Shown here: in pieces, positions 1 to 12,377 of the stretch
Position numbering within the stretch: position 1 is the stretch's first letter
Layout of the letters: every line of letters starts with the position of its first letter
Assembly: GCA_028456385.1 (NCBI GenBank)
Contig: JALNQF010000175.1
Location: 1-64,000, forward strand
Source of the DNA: Ophiosphaerella korrae
Lineage: Eukaryota > Ascomycota > Dothideomycetes > Pleosporales > Phaeosphaeriaceae
Direction: 5' to 3'
Length of the DNA: 64,000 nucleotides
The notes under the pieces: model-generated
What the model was told of the DNA's origin: nothing
What the model saw: the letters and a program-made list of their open reading frames with translations, nothing else
Databases searched by the model: none
Made by a program: the position numbers and the translations under genes

Positions 1-3000
1 GTAGAAAGTTTAACTAAAATAAGTAAAGCCCCTAAGAGTAGTTATAAGTCTAATAGTACTATATAGGAAATAATTAAGGACTAAATTAATAATTTAATCT
101 TAGATAAAGAAAATATAAAAATAGTAATTAACGCTTTAGAAATATAGAACAAAGAACTATAAGACTACGCAAAGTAGAATAAAGTATAAATTAAGGCTAT
201 TATTAAAGGCTAGAACTAGATAGAACTAATTACGTAACGCCTAGTAATAAGTGCGACAAAGAAACTACTAAAGATACCTGTCCTTAAGAAGTTTAATAGA
301 ATAAGGGAGAAACTAAGACCCTTTATTATATTAGTATAACTCTAGATAGATATATAAGTACTATACTTTAATATAGAAGAGAAGAAGGTAATATATATTA
401 GATTGCACCTCGAGGAAGACGTAATAAGATAGTATAAGCCTTACTAGATAGATTATATAATATATTCTCTAATAACCTAAAAAGATAAAACTAAAGCTAT
501 TTTTAGAAGTTACAAGTACTTTACTAAATAAATAAGAGTAGTATTTAGAGATATAGACGTTACTTAATAAGCTAAAGAGTAGCTAGAGAAGCTTATACAA
601 AGTTAGAGTATTTCTAAGTATATATTATAATTTAAATAGCTATCGTAAAATATAGAATAAAATAAGTTAGCTTTAATATTATAATTTAAATAAGGACTTA
701 ACTTAAAAATTTAATACGAAATAATATATATAGAAAAACTAAGGACACTAGAAGCCTTAAAGTAATAGGTAATATAAATTAATAACAATCTTTAAGAATA
801 GAAGAAGAATAAGTATAGAAGTTATACCTAGAACTATAATAAGAGAGACCTTATAGTCCTTAACGTAAATAAAGATAGAAAGAAAAAGAAGAATAAAGAC
901 TTTATATACTTTAACTATAGTAAGCTAGGCTACTATATAAAGAACTATAAATCTAAGTTAAAGAAAGATATAGCGTACTATAAATATAAGAGACTAGGAT
1001 ATTTTATAAAAGATTATAAAAATAAAGATCTAAAGAAAGAAACTTAATTAAAGATAACTAAGAAGAAAAAGGAAGTACTCTAAGTATAGGCTAAACTTTA
1101 AGAGAAGGTAGCTAAAAGTAAAGAAGTATAATATATAATACTCTATTAGACCTTTTATTATAATAATAACTACTATATATATCTTTCTAGTAAATAGAGA
1201 GTAGTATAGTTCCTATAGAAATAAAGATATAAAGTAGCTATAATAAAAGAAAGAATAAAAGCTTAGCTAAAAGAGATAGCCTAAGTAATAGACTTACTAG
1301 TAGAAGATCTAGAAGGGGAAGAGCCCCTAGTACTATTAATCTAGGCTAAAAGACTAGTACTAGATAAAGAAACTACTATAGCTACCTCTAAAGAACTATA
1401 AAGAAGTAAGAGATAAGTTAGTATAAAAGATATAGAGTATACTTAGCTAATAATATATAGTTATAATAGCTATATAACTATAGATATAGAGGAATAAAAT
1501 AAAGAATAGAAGTTTATTTAGAAATACTTACTAGTTATAAGTATAGAGGAAGCGTACAAAAACTAGAAAGAACGCAATCCTAAAGAAATAAAGTTTATAC
1601 TATTTTAAGAATAGATAAAGTAATATATAGTTATAGTAAGAAGAATACCTATATAAAAAGAATAGTAATACTTTATAAGAAAGACGTAATAGATTAATAA
1701 AGCCTATATACTAAGAGTACTAGTAGTATACTATATCCTAATAATAGATACACCTAGTAAAAGTAAATACTAAGAAGGAGATAATAAAAGAATAGATCTA
1801 AAACATCTAGTATACTTTAAAGTATTATAGATATTATACCTAGATAAGAATTATATTATATATAGGAACCCTAAAGCAAATAATAACGTATAGCCTATAA
1901 AGAGAAGAGGCTATAACTATACAAGAGTAATTCTAGAAGAAAATATCTAAGGATAAGAAATAATCCTAGAAGATAGATATATAGTAGTAAAACGTAGCCT
2001 AAAACTATCTAAGAAATACGTCTAAAGAGGACTATAGTATAAATATATATATAATAAATATCTAAAATACAAAGAATATAAACTTAAAGTAAGCCTATAG
2101 CTTTAGAAGGATAGATAATTTATAAAGTTACTTAAGTAAGAAAAACTAGAAGGTATAAGAAGCTTATATATTATAAAAATAGGTATATACTAAGGAAAGA
2201 AAGTATAATTAATAATTAATAGTAGAGCTATAAGAAACTTTATATTAAAGAAGTTTATAGAAACATAGAGAATAAAGTATATAATAAAGAAATACCCTTA
2301 ATAACTAAGTATAATTAAAGGAAAACTATTCTAAGAACTAATATAGTTTAAGATAGTACCTTTAATACTAAGGTTAGAAGGACTAGAAATTAAGAATATA
2401 GTTATAGATATAATAATAATTAATAACAAGTAAGATATAATATTAGAAATACTATAGTTATAGATAACTAACCTATATATTAACTAGAGAATAGAGAAGA
2501 TTAACTACTATAGAATAGATACGTTAAAGGCCTACAAGAACACATGTAAGGGAGAATTCTTAGAAGAATATAAGAAATAAGAAAAATAGCTTATAGAACC
2601 TAAAGATTACTTTCTAAAATATTAACTATAGGACTTAGTAATAGAAATAGAAGAAAGAAAAAACGTAAGATAGAGCCTAGTCTACTAGAAAATAGAAGAA
2701 GAGTTAAAGATTAAATAAGTATTTATTTAAAACGTAATAAAAAAGAGATAGATAAGAGAATCTAAATCTTTAGTAGCTTATAGACTTATCTTTATAGATA
2801 AGAAAAGAATAAGTAATAAAAGACTTTGCGTAGACTTTAGAAAAACTAACGTAGTTATAAGTAAAAACTAATACTCCTTACTACGTATAGATATAATATA
2901 AGATAAACTATAAAAAGTAATAATCTTTATAAAGTTAGATATCTAAAACGCCTACTACTAAATTAGAATTAAAAAAGGTAATAAATAGAAAATAGCGTTT

Positions 3001-6000
3001 AGAACATAATAGAAACTATATAAATACTTAGTTATACTATTTAGCTTAATAAACGCACTAGTAGTATTCTAAGAAAGAATTAATATAGTACTAAGAGAGT
3101 ACTTAGATATATTTATATTTATATACTTAGACAATATCCTTATATTCTCTAAAATAGAAGAAGAATACGTATAATACGTATATAAAGTACTAGAAAAGCT
3201 AGTAGAAGCTAAAATATTTTTTAAAATAAGGAAATATAAGTTTTATATAAAGGAAATAGATTTCCTAGGGTTTATTATAGAACTAGGAAAGATTAAGATT
3301 AACTTAGAAAAGATTAAGTTAATTAACAAATAGCTAATACTAAGAAACCTAAAAGAGGTATAATAATTTTATAGACTAGCAAACTTTTATAAAAAGTTAA
3401 TAGTAAGATAGTCTAAAGATATAGAACTAATTATAAACCTTATAAAGAAAGATACGCTATTTAAATAGATATAGAAATGCAATAAAGTATTTAATAAGAT
3501 TAAGAAAAAGTTTATAGAAAACCTAGTTATTAGAATATACAACCTAGACCTACTAGTAATAGTAAAAATAGATATATCTAATTTAGTCTACAGAATAGCA
3601 CTAATATAGGAAGACCTAGAGACTAAAAAAGAATACTTAGTTAAGTACTTCTCTAAGAAAATAAAGATAGTAGAACTTAACTACTTAATCTACAATAAAG
3701 AGATACTAGTAATCTATAAAGTATTTAAATAATAGAGAGTATACCTATAAGGAGTAAAATATTAGATAAAAGTCTATATAGACTATAAGAATCTTATAGG
3801 ATTTATAATAAATAAAGAATTATTACAACGCTATACAAGATAGTAAGAATATTTATTAACGTTTAATATAGAAATTATATATATAAAAGAGAAAGATAAT
3901 TAGTTTATAGACGCCCTTAGTAGAAGACTAGACTTATAAGAAGAAGTAAGCACTACTAGTATAGTTCTAGTTAAGAATAAAGAAGGATACTTAGTCTTAA
4001 ATATACCTAAGATAGCTACAACAATTAAAAGAATAAGTAGCGAGCTAGATAAATAGATCTAGAAAATAACGTAAGAAGTATCTAAAGAAATAGAAAAACT
4101 AGAAATCTAAAGAGGATTTATATAAGTATATAGAAGAATATATATTCTAAAGAAGATTTAGAGAGAATTTATATAATAATTCTACGAATTACTAGTATAT
4201 AGTTACTAAGGTATTAAGAAAATATTAGATAGACTACTACGAGACTACTATATTCTAAAAGTAAAGTAACTAATAATAGAAGTACTATAAGATTATATAG
4301 AATACTATAAGAATAAGTATAATAGATATATACTATATAGAATATTATAACTAATAGAAGTACTAGAATAACTATAAAGAGTTATTACAATAGACTTTAT
4401 TATAAAACTACCTAAGTCTAGAGACCTAATATTAGGAGTTAAGTATAATAGAATTATAATAATAGTAGATAAACTTATAAAGTATATATACTTCTAACTA
4501 TATAAAAGCAAGATAGAGGTTACTATATATTAGGTTTTAAGAATAGTAATTAGTTAATATAGACTACTAAACAAAATTATTATAGATAAAGATATATAAT
4601 TTATATTAAAACTATAGAGAACAATAATAGTGTAATTAAGAATTAAATATATAATATCTATAGCATACTACCTATAGATAGATAGATAGTTAGAATAAAT
4701 AAATTAGATACTACCTTAACTATAATTAGAATAACTAGGTATAGCTACTACTTATAGTATAGTTAGTATACAATAGCGTAAAAAACGTAGTAATAAGAGT
4801 ATTACCTTTTTTTGCAAACTATAGATTCGAGCCTAATATATACTAGATACTAAGAAATTAGATATCTTAGTCTCTAAGAGGAGAGAACTTTGCTAATAGA
4901 CTTAAAGATATATATAATTAACTAAGACAAGATATAGAATTCCTATAAAATTAGATAGTAAAGTACTATAATAAAAAGTATAAAGAAAAACCTTAATTTA
5001 GAGAAAGAGAAAAAGTATAGTTAGTATAAAAGAATATTAAAAGTAAGTAACTAAGTTTAAAATTAGACTACGTTAAGATAAAACTATACAAAATTAAGAA
5101 AGAAATTACACTAGTTATATTTAAGTTAAAGCTACTAAATAAGATAAAGATATACCTAATATTCTACGTAGCTCTACTAGAACAAGTACTATAGAACATA
5201 AAACTACTAGTATATAAAGTAGATATATATAGAGAATAAGAAGAATAAGAAGTTAAGAAAATCTTATAATACTAGTTCTATAATAGAAGAAATTACTACT
5301 TAGTAGAATAGATAGGTATAAACGAAAAAGGACAACTATAAGAGGAAATATAAGAACTAGAGGATAATCTTAATTACTCTAAGAAATTAAAGGAGTTCTA
5401 AAATTAAAACCCTCTAGAACGCCTAGTAGTAAACTAAGAGAACTAATACTACTAATAATAGATAAAGAGATAATAGAGACGTTTAGCGTAAGACCTACTA
5501 TAGCAATATTAAACGCCTTATCTAAGTCTAGCTTAGCTTCTAGAGCTACTAACTACTTAGCTAATTTCTTATTATTTAAGGCCTTTATCTTATAAAGATA
5601 AGAGAGATAAGCTTAATTCTCTACTAGCTTACTCTATATAAGCTCCTAGATATACTTACGCTTAGCTTCGGCCTCTATAATTTAAGATAGTAATTTCTCT
5701 TAAGTTTAGTTAATAGCTTTCCCTATTATTATTAAGCTTAGACGTAAGAATAAGTATAATAAACTTACACTTAGAAAGAGAAACACTAGATACGTTATAA
5801 GAACTACGTATATTTATACAAATATATACCTTATAAGCTCTACTATTATTTATAGAAATAATATAAAGAAGAGACTTAGGGTTTAACTTAAGAGAAGTAT
5901 AACAAGAACAAGGAAATATTTTAATACTATTACGTAATACGTAATTAGTAAGGAGGTAGTAACAACGTATAGATAAAATAAGTATAAAGGAGGATAAAGA

Positions 6001-6510
6001 ACTCTATATTAATAAAGAAACTAGACTAATAACTTTAGCTCTAGGATAGGAAAACTAGGACCTACTTAGAGAGGAAGATAGTGTTATAGGTATAATAGAG
6101 GAAATTAAGATAGAACTAATTAGTCTTAATTTAGACGCTAACAAACTATAAGATAAGCAGGGTAATAACCTTAATTAGGAAACTATATATAACTAGGATA
6201 CCTAAGCTAATCTATAATCTATAGACTTTTAGTAACTATAGATTATAGATTAAGATAATCTATAATCTACTAGTCTTAGTAACTATAGATTATAGATTAC
6301 AATAAGTATATAGTTAGTAGAATATATATTATTAAGATAGTATTAGTAATTTAATCCTTTAACTATAGAACGCTAATACAAGATAGTTATAAAACATCTT
6401 CTATTATTTATAAGTTATTATAGATTATAACCTAAGCTTTTACTATTAACTTATAATCTACTAATAACTCTTAGGTACTAAGAAGTCGACTCTAGTAACA
6501 ACCTATAATA
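1..6510 (+). mobile_element. Family A Ty3/Gypsy chromovirus copy A1, RIP-mutated, 5' LTR outside window
   Basis: Position 1 matches A3 position 12442, about 65 bp past its 5' LTR, so only the 5' LTR and leader are missing. Conceptual translation with TAG/TAA read as former Gln/Trp gives gag with two CCHC knuckles (about 895-1025, Cys now mostly Tyr), a protease-like stretch (about 2205-2265), reverse transcriptase (about 2760-3350, YLDN-I catalytic box at 3121-3147), RNase H (about 3530-3960), integrase (about 4180-4800) and a chromodomain-like tail (about 5230-5400). About 680 bp then separate the chromodomain from the 3' LTR and hold an antisense frame. Stops are too many for any function. 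The element abuts, and probably is inserted in, the minus-strand copy A2. Confidence 0.9.
6082..6510 (+). repeat. 3' LTR of A1
   Basis: It begins TGTTATAGGT right after a purine-rich tract (GAGAGGAAGATAG) and ends ACCTATAATA, a RIP-altered form of the inverted terminus ACCTATTACA seen in other copies. It is 429 bp against 427 bp for the LTRs of A2 and A3. It holds a perfect 17-nt inverted repeat, TAATCTATAATCTATAG at 6208-6224 and its complement at 6236-6252, followed by a second similar pair to about 6300. Confidence 0.88.
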
Positions 6511-8285
6511 TATCTCTTCTAGCTAAGCTTTTGTTTTATTTTCCTTTATTATAGCTACTCTATATCTCTATTTTTATAGAAACTATACTACTTCCTATTT
6601 ACTAAAAAGATATATATAGTAGTTATTATTATAATAAAAGGTCTAGTAGAGTATTACGTATTATACTTCTTTACTCCTAGCTACCTTCTCTTAAGGTTTA
6701 GCTTATACTTATAGTACTTCTTTCTTCTTTTTAGTTATCTTTAACTAAGTTTCTTTCTTTAAGTTTTTATTTTTACAATCTTTTATAAAGTGTCTTAGTT
6801 TCTTATATTTATAGTATACTATATCTTTTTTTAACTTAGATCTATAGTTCCTTATATAGTAGCCTAGTTTACTATAGTTAAAGTATATAAAGTCTTTATT
6901 TTTCTTCTTTTTCTTATCTTTGTTAGCGTTAAGGACTATAAGGTCTCTTTTATTATAATTCTAGGTATAACCTCTATACTTATTCTTTTTCTATTCTTAA
7001 AGATTATTATTAATCTATATTACCTATTATTTTAGAGCTTCTAGTATCCTTAGTTTCTTTATATATATTATCTTGTATTAGATCTTAGAGTTAAGTCCTT
7101 GTTTAAATTATAATATTAAAGCTAACTTATTCTATTCTATATTTTATAATAGTTATTTAAACTATAATATATACTTTAGAATACTCTAGTTCTATATAAG
7201 CTTCTCTAGCTATTCTTTAGCTTATTAGGTAACGTCTATATCTCTAAACGCTACTCTTATTCGTTTAGTAAAGTATTTATAACTTCTAAAAATAGCTCTA
7301 GTTTTATCTTTCTAGGTTATTAGAGAATATATTATATAGTCTATTTAGTAAGGCTTATACTATCTTATTACGTCTTCTTTAAGGTATAATCTAATATATA
7401 TTACTTTTTTCTCTTCTATATTAAAGTATAGTACTTATATATCTATCTAGAGTTATACTAATATAATAAAGAGTTTTAGTTTTTCCCTTATTTTATTAAA
7501 TTTCTTAAAGATAAGTATCTTTAGTAGTTTCTTTGTTACACTTATTTCTAGCCTTTAAGTAATTAGTTCTATCTAGTTCTATTCTTAGATAATAGCCTTA
7601 ATTTATACCTTGTTTTATTTTACGTAATCTTATAGTTCCTTATTCTACGTCTCTAAAGTATTAATTACTATTTTTATATTTTCTTTATTATTAATTAGTT
7701 AGTTAAGACAACCTTTAATTATTTCCTATATAGTACTATCTAATTTAGGACTACTTTTAGGGGCTTTACTTAATTATTTTATTAAACTTTCTACTATTAT
7801 ATTAGCTAGACTATATATTACTTATACTTTACTTCTTATAATAACTAAATTAGTAAAGTATTATAGGCTACCTATTGTTAACTATAAGTACCTATCTTAA
7901 AAGAGTTAGTAGATTATAAAGTAATAGTAAGAGCTTAAAAGTAATCTATAATAACTATAAATAATAGAAAATATTTTATAACTATCTTATATTAGCGTTC
8001 TATAGTTAATAGATTAAATTACTAATACTATCCTAATAATATATATCCTACTAAATATATACTTATTATAATCTATAATCTATAGTTACTAAGAAGAGTA
8101 GATTATAGATTACTCTAATCTATAATCTATAGTTGCTAAGACTAATAGATTATAGATTACCTTAGGTATCCTAGTTATATATAGTCTCCTAATTAAGATT
8201 ATTACTTTACTTATCTTATACTTTATTAGTACCTAAGTCGAGACTAATTAGTTCTATCTCGATTCCTTCTATTACACTTATAACA
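6511..8285 (-). mobile_element. Family A copy A2, 5' part only (gag and 5' LTR), minus strand
   Basis: The sequence is the reverse complement of family A gag and leader (compare 12378-13700) followed by its 5' LTR. It stops in gag where the A1 3' LTR ends. This fits A1 having inserted into A2, with the rest of A2 left of the window. The knuckle region lies at about 6760-6900. The frame is broken throughout by RIP-type stops. Confidence 0.82.
7859..8285 (-). repeat. 5' LTR of A2
   Basis: In plus coordinates it starts TATTATAGG and ends CTTATAACA, the reverse complements of the LTR 3' and 5' ends. It is 427 bp, the same length as both LTRs of A3. The back-to-back inverted repeats of the A1 LTR are present at about 8070-8160. 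The right flank is family B sequence. Confidence 0.85.
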
Positions 8286-8690
8286 CTTACTAGAACTAGC
8301 TAAGTAGAAAATACTAGTATAGTAATAATTCTAATATTAAAAAGATAAAGATAATAAGTTTAAAGTAAAGAACTTATAAAGATATTAAAAAATAAGATAT
8401 AATACTTTCTAAAGTATATAGTTTTTCTAAAAGTAGCTAGTAAAATAGAAAAGCTACTTAGTAAGTAAAAATATATAGGAACTTAAAGCTAACCTATAGA
8501 ATTATTAGTAAATACTTAAAAAAGTAAGAAATAAGTACTATATACTAGTATATATAAAATATATAAAGCTATAGCTAAGATATAATAAATATATTAATAG
8601 TAAAAAGTTCTATAATAAGTTTAACTATATAGAGCTTATAAAGTACTCTTAGTTATAATAAATTAGTTTAATAAGCTAATAGTAAACTAA
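8286..8690 (+). mobile_element. Family B fragment (3' end of pol, chromodomain region)
   Basis: This stretch aligns by eye along its length with 31369-31740, the end of the larger family B copy. It includes the part that translates as a decayed chromodomain. Similarity fades at about 8690. It lies directly against the outer end of the A2 5' LTR, so A2 appears to have inserted into a B element. It is more AT-rich than the copy at 28-31 kb. Confidence 0.75.
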
Positions 8691-9488
8691 ATAGTAAGAG
8701 AAGAAGTAATATTAATAAAAGTAGTAGAATAGTTAAAAACTTAAGTAAAAACCTTATTACCTTCTTACTCTAATTTTAATACTAAGTATAAAGCTTTATA
8801 ATAAGTATACTCTTTAGTAGTTTTAATATTTTCTTATTATATAATAAATAGATAATAATAATAGTTAGAAGATTTTTATTATTATTAACTTTTTTATAAA
8901 ACTTTTTATATATTCTATTAAAAAACTCTTAAGTTATACTAATATAAAGATACTTTATAAAAGTATACTTAGTATACTTTAAAAATATAGTTTATAGTAA
9001 AGATTTCTATAAAGAGATAGAGTTTATAAAACTAAAAAAAAAGTAATATTATAGTAAAATAGTTTTTAACTAAAAGGTAGAGTAAACTACTTATAAGCTA
9101 AACCTAGCTAATAGAGAGCCTAAGCCTAAAGATAGACTTAGCGTAAGAAAAGGAGATAGTATTATAATACTAAGTAGTAAGTAAGATATTATATTATATA
9201 TAATTAGGCTAAGTAATATAGTATAGTAGAATATATAACTATTTAGTAGTAAATACTCTAAAGTAAATACTCTAGAGTAAATACTTTAAAATAAGTACTT
9301 AGGAGTAAATACTCTAGAGTAAGCGCTTAGGAATAAATACTAGATAATAAGTATATAAGAATATTAATAGGCCTCTATAGACTATTATATTTAATCTTTT
9401 TTTACTTTTTATCTAAATAGAGTATTATAACTAATACTTTAATTAGATTTTTATTTACTTATTAATACTTATATACTTTATAATACTC
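8691..9488. other. Unassigned AT-rich repeat debris with a short tandem array
   Basis: No gene or recognisable protein frame is seen. A GC-slightly-richer patch lies at about 9100-9150. At about 9240-9350 a 12-16 bp unit around AGTAAATACTCTAG recurs about six times with drift. The rest may be the 3' untranslated part or LTR of family B, but no boundary could be placed. Confidence 0.4.
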
Positions 9489-10534
9489 TAATAAAAGCTA
9501 ACTATTAATTAAGTTAAGTAACTAACTTATTTATTAACTTTACCTATTTTATAAAAGCTTACTTACTTTTATTACTTTTACTAGTTTTAAGGTCTTAATA
9601 ATACTTTATAAATCTATAGATTATATTATATATTCTAATTATAAGTTATTTTCTAATCTAAATTATTACTCTACTTACTTTATACTTTATTAGTACTTAA
9701 GTTAAAACTAATTAGTTTTATTTTAATTTCTCTTATTACTTCTATAATACTATTCTTTTTTTTAAATAGGTTTTTATTTTCTTACTCTAAAGCTAAAGTT
9801 ATAAATTCTATTTCTATATTAATATTAAGTTCTTTATTTTCTTTAATACTTACTCTTTTAACTTATTATTATTTTACTTTTACTAACTAAGTATTATATA
9901 ATAAAATTATAAAATTTCTTTATTTTTATTATAGATTTTTAAATTTCTCTTTAACTTATTTTTTTTTAAAATATAGTAAAGCTTATAAAGTATATATTTA
10001 TACTAATATCTATATTTTTAATAATATTTTTAGTATTTTTATAGTAAAGTATAAGTTAAAGATACTTATTTATATATTTATACTTACTTATAATAAAGAG
10101 AAGTATTAACTATACTTTAAAAAAAAACTATTATTATAAATTATAAAAGCTAAAAGTAAGTATAAAAAGCTATAAGAAGCTTTTTAGTATATACTAGAAA
10201 AATATTAAGCTTAACTTCTTAAAAATAAAATATATTTATCTAATAACTAAGCTTATTTTACTTATTTTTATAAAAGCTTTAAATAATAAAATGTTTATTA
10301 AATAGTTTACTATCTTAGAAGCTAAGCTTAACTTTAATAATATAGTAGAGGCTACTCTAGCTCTTATTATATTAAATACTTCTATTACTTTTTTATTTAG
10401 TACTAATAGTATAAACTTTTTCTATTTACTATAAAGTAGCTTAAAGAGTTTTAATTTTAGAAATTTTTTAATTTCTTAAAGTAGTTAAAATTATTTTCTA
10501 GTTATTATATATTTTTTTATAGCTACTTATTTTT
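9489..10534 (-). mobile_element. Family A copy A9, 3' LTR plus 3' internal end, minus strand, heavily decayed
   Basis: A shortened 3' LTR (about 9489-9749, ending TCTATAATA) is followed by the reverse complement of the family A 3' internal region. That region contains the antisense frame (here on the plus strand, about 9880-10450) and the start of the chromodomain. The copy is cut at 10534 by the A4 LTR. It is among the most AT-rich copies here, suggesting an old insertion. Confidence 0.7.
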
Positions 10535-11950
10535 TATTATAGTAGTAATAGAAAAAAACTAGATAAAACTAATTAGCTCTTTAATAGAAGATAATAACGT
10601 ATATAACTTATAAAATAATAAGCTAAATTAGAAAGTTAATTATAATAAAGATAATTAATAACTTTATAACTTTATAAAATCTAAATTAATAAAGTAATAA
10701 AGTACTAAGAAAGTACTAAGTATATAGTTAGTAGTAATATATATTATTAAAGTAGTATTAGTAATTTAATTACTAACTACAAGTAATAATATATTAATAT
10801 TACAAGAATTATTCTATTATTTATAAGCTTATTACTTAATTATAATATATACTTTTATTATTACTTTTTAATTTATAAATACTTTCTAAAAGTTACTTAT
10901 AGTTAATAATAAATAACTTAATTTCTAAAAAAAAAAGTATATATCTATTAATTAATACTTTAGATTTATAAAAATAAAAACTATAAAAATATATTAAGTA
11001 AAATATAGCTTAATTAAAGACTATTATAAAAAAATAGAATTAAATAAAATAAGTTACTTAGAAGCTATAACTTAGTATAATAAAGAAGCTCCTTAAAATA
11101 CTAGTACTTAAAAGTTTAATAGAATAAGAAAAAACCTAAAATATTTTTTAGTAGTAGTATAACTCTAGATAGATATATAAGTAACTTATTTTAATATAGA
11201 AGTAAAGAAAGTAGTATATATTAGACTATACTTAAAAGAAAATATAATAAGATAGTTTAAACTTTACTAAATAGATTATATACTATATACTCTAAAGATA
11301 AAAAAAGATAAAATAATAACTATTTTAGAAGTTATAAATAATTTATAAAATAAATAAGAGTAGTATTTAAAAATATAGATACTACTTAGTAAGCTATAAA
11401 AAAGCTTAAAAATCTAAAGTAATATAAAAGTATTTTAGAGTATATAGTATAGTTTAAATAACTATTATAAAATATAGAATAAAATAAGCTATCTTTAATA
11501 TTAAAATTTAAATAAAAACTAAAATTAAATATCTAATATAAGTTAATATATATAAAAAAGCTAAAGATACTAGAAGTTCTAAAAATAGAAGTAATTTAAG
11601 TTAATAATAATTTCTAAAAATAGAAAATAAATAACTAAAAAAATAACCTAGTAACTATAATAGTAAAAATATTATAATCTTTAATATAAATAAATATATA
11701 TATATATATATATATATATTAACTATAGTAAAAAAGGTAACTATATAAAAGATTATTAGTTAATAAAAAAAGATATAGTATATTATAAATATAAAAAACT
11801 AAAATACTTTATAAAAGACTATAAAAGTAAAGACTTAAAAAAAAAGCGTAGTTAAAAATAACTAAAAATAAGAACAAAGTACTAAAAGTATAAGATAAGC
11901 TTTAAGAAAAAGTAGTAGTAAGTAAAATATAAGTTAGTATAAAGAAGTTA
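10535..11950 (+). mobile_element. Family A copy A4, left part (5' LTR and gag)
   Basis: The 5' LTR spans about 10535-10926 and resembles the A6 subtype (ACTAATTAG...AACGTATATAACTTATA). It is followed by a very decayed gag (about 10990-11950, matching A1 about 110-1130) with a knuckle region at about 11710-11830. The element is interrupted by A3 at 11950. Density of TA steps and stop codons is higher than in A3, consistent with greater age. Confidence 0.78.
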
Positions 11951-12377
11951 TATTATAGGTGTAATAGAAGGAATCGAGATAGAACTAATTAGCTTTAACC
12001 TAGACGCTAATAAAGTATAAGATAAGTAGAGTAACGACCTTAATTAGGAAACTATATATAACTAGGACACCTAGGTTAATTTATAATCTATAGACTCTTA
12101 GTATTAATAGATTATAGATTAAGATAATCTATAATCTACTAGTCTTAGTAGCTATAGATTATAGATTACGAAAAGTATATAGTTAGTAGAATACGTATTA
12201 TTAGGATAGTATTAGTAATTTAATCTATTAACTACAGAACGCTAATATAAGATAGTTACGAAATATCTTCTATTATTTATAGTTATTATAGATCTTAACA
12301 CAAACTTTTATAATTATTTCTTAATCTACTAACCCTTATTATAGGTACTTATAGTTAATAATAGGTAGCCTATTATA
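11951..12377 (+). repeat. 5' LTR of A3
   Basis: It begins TATTATAGG (a TGTTATAGG start after RIP) and ends CCTATTATA. Its length equals that of the 3' LTR. Where I compared the two LTRs (their first ~140 bp) the differences are C/T or G/A, as RIP would give. The sequence right after the LTR is CCTTGCTAATTTAG, with no TGG start of a usual tRNA primer site. Confidence 0.9.
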
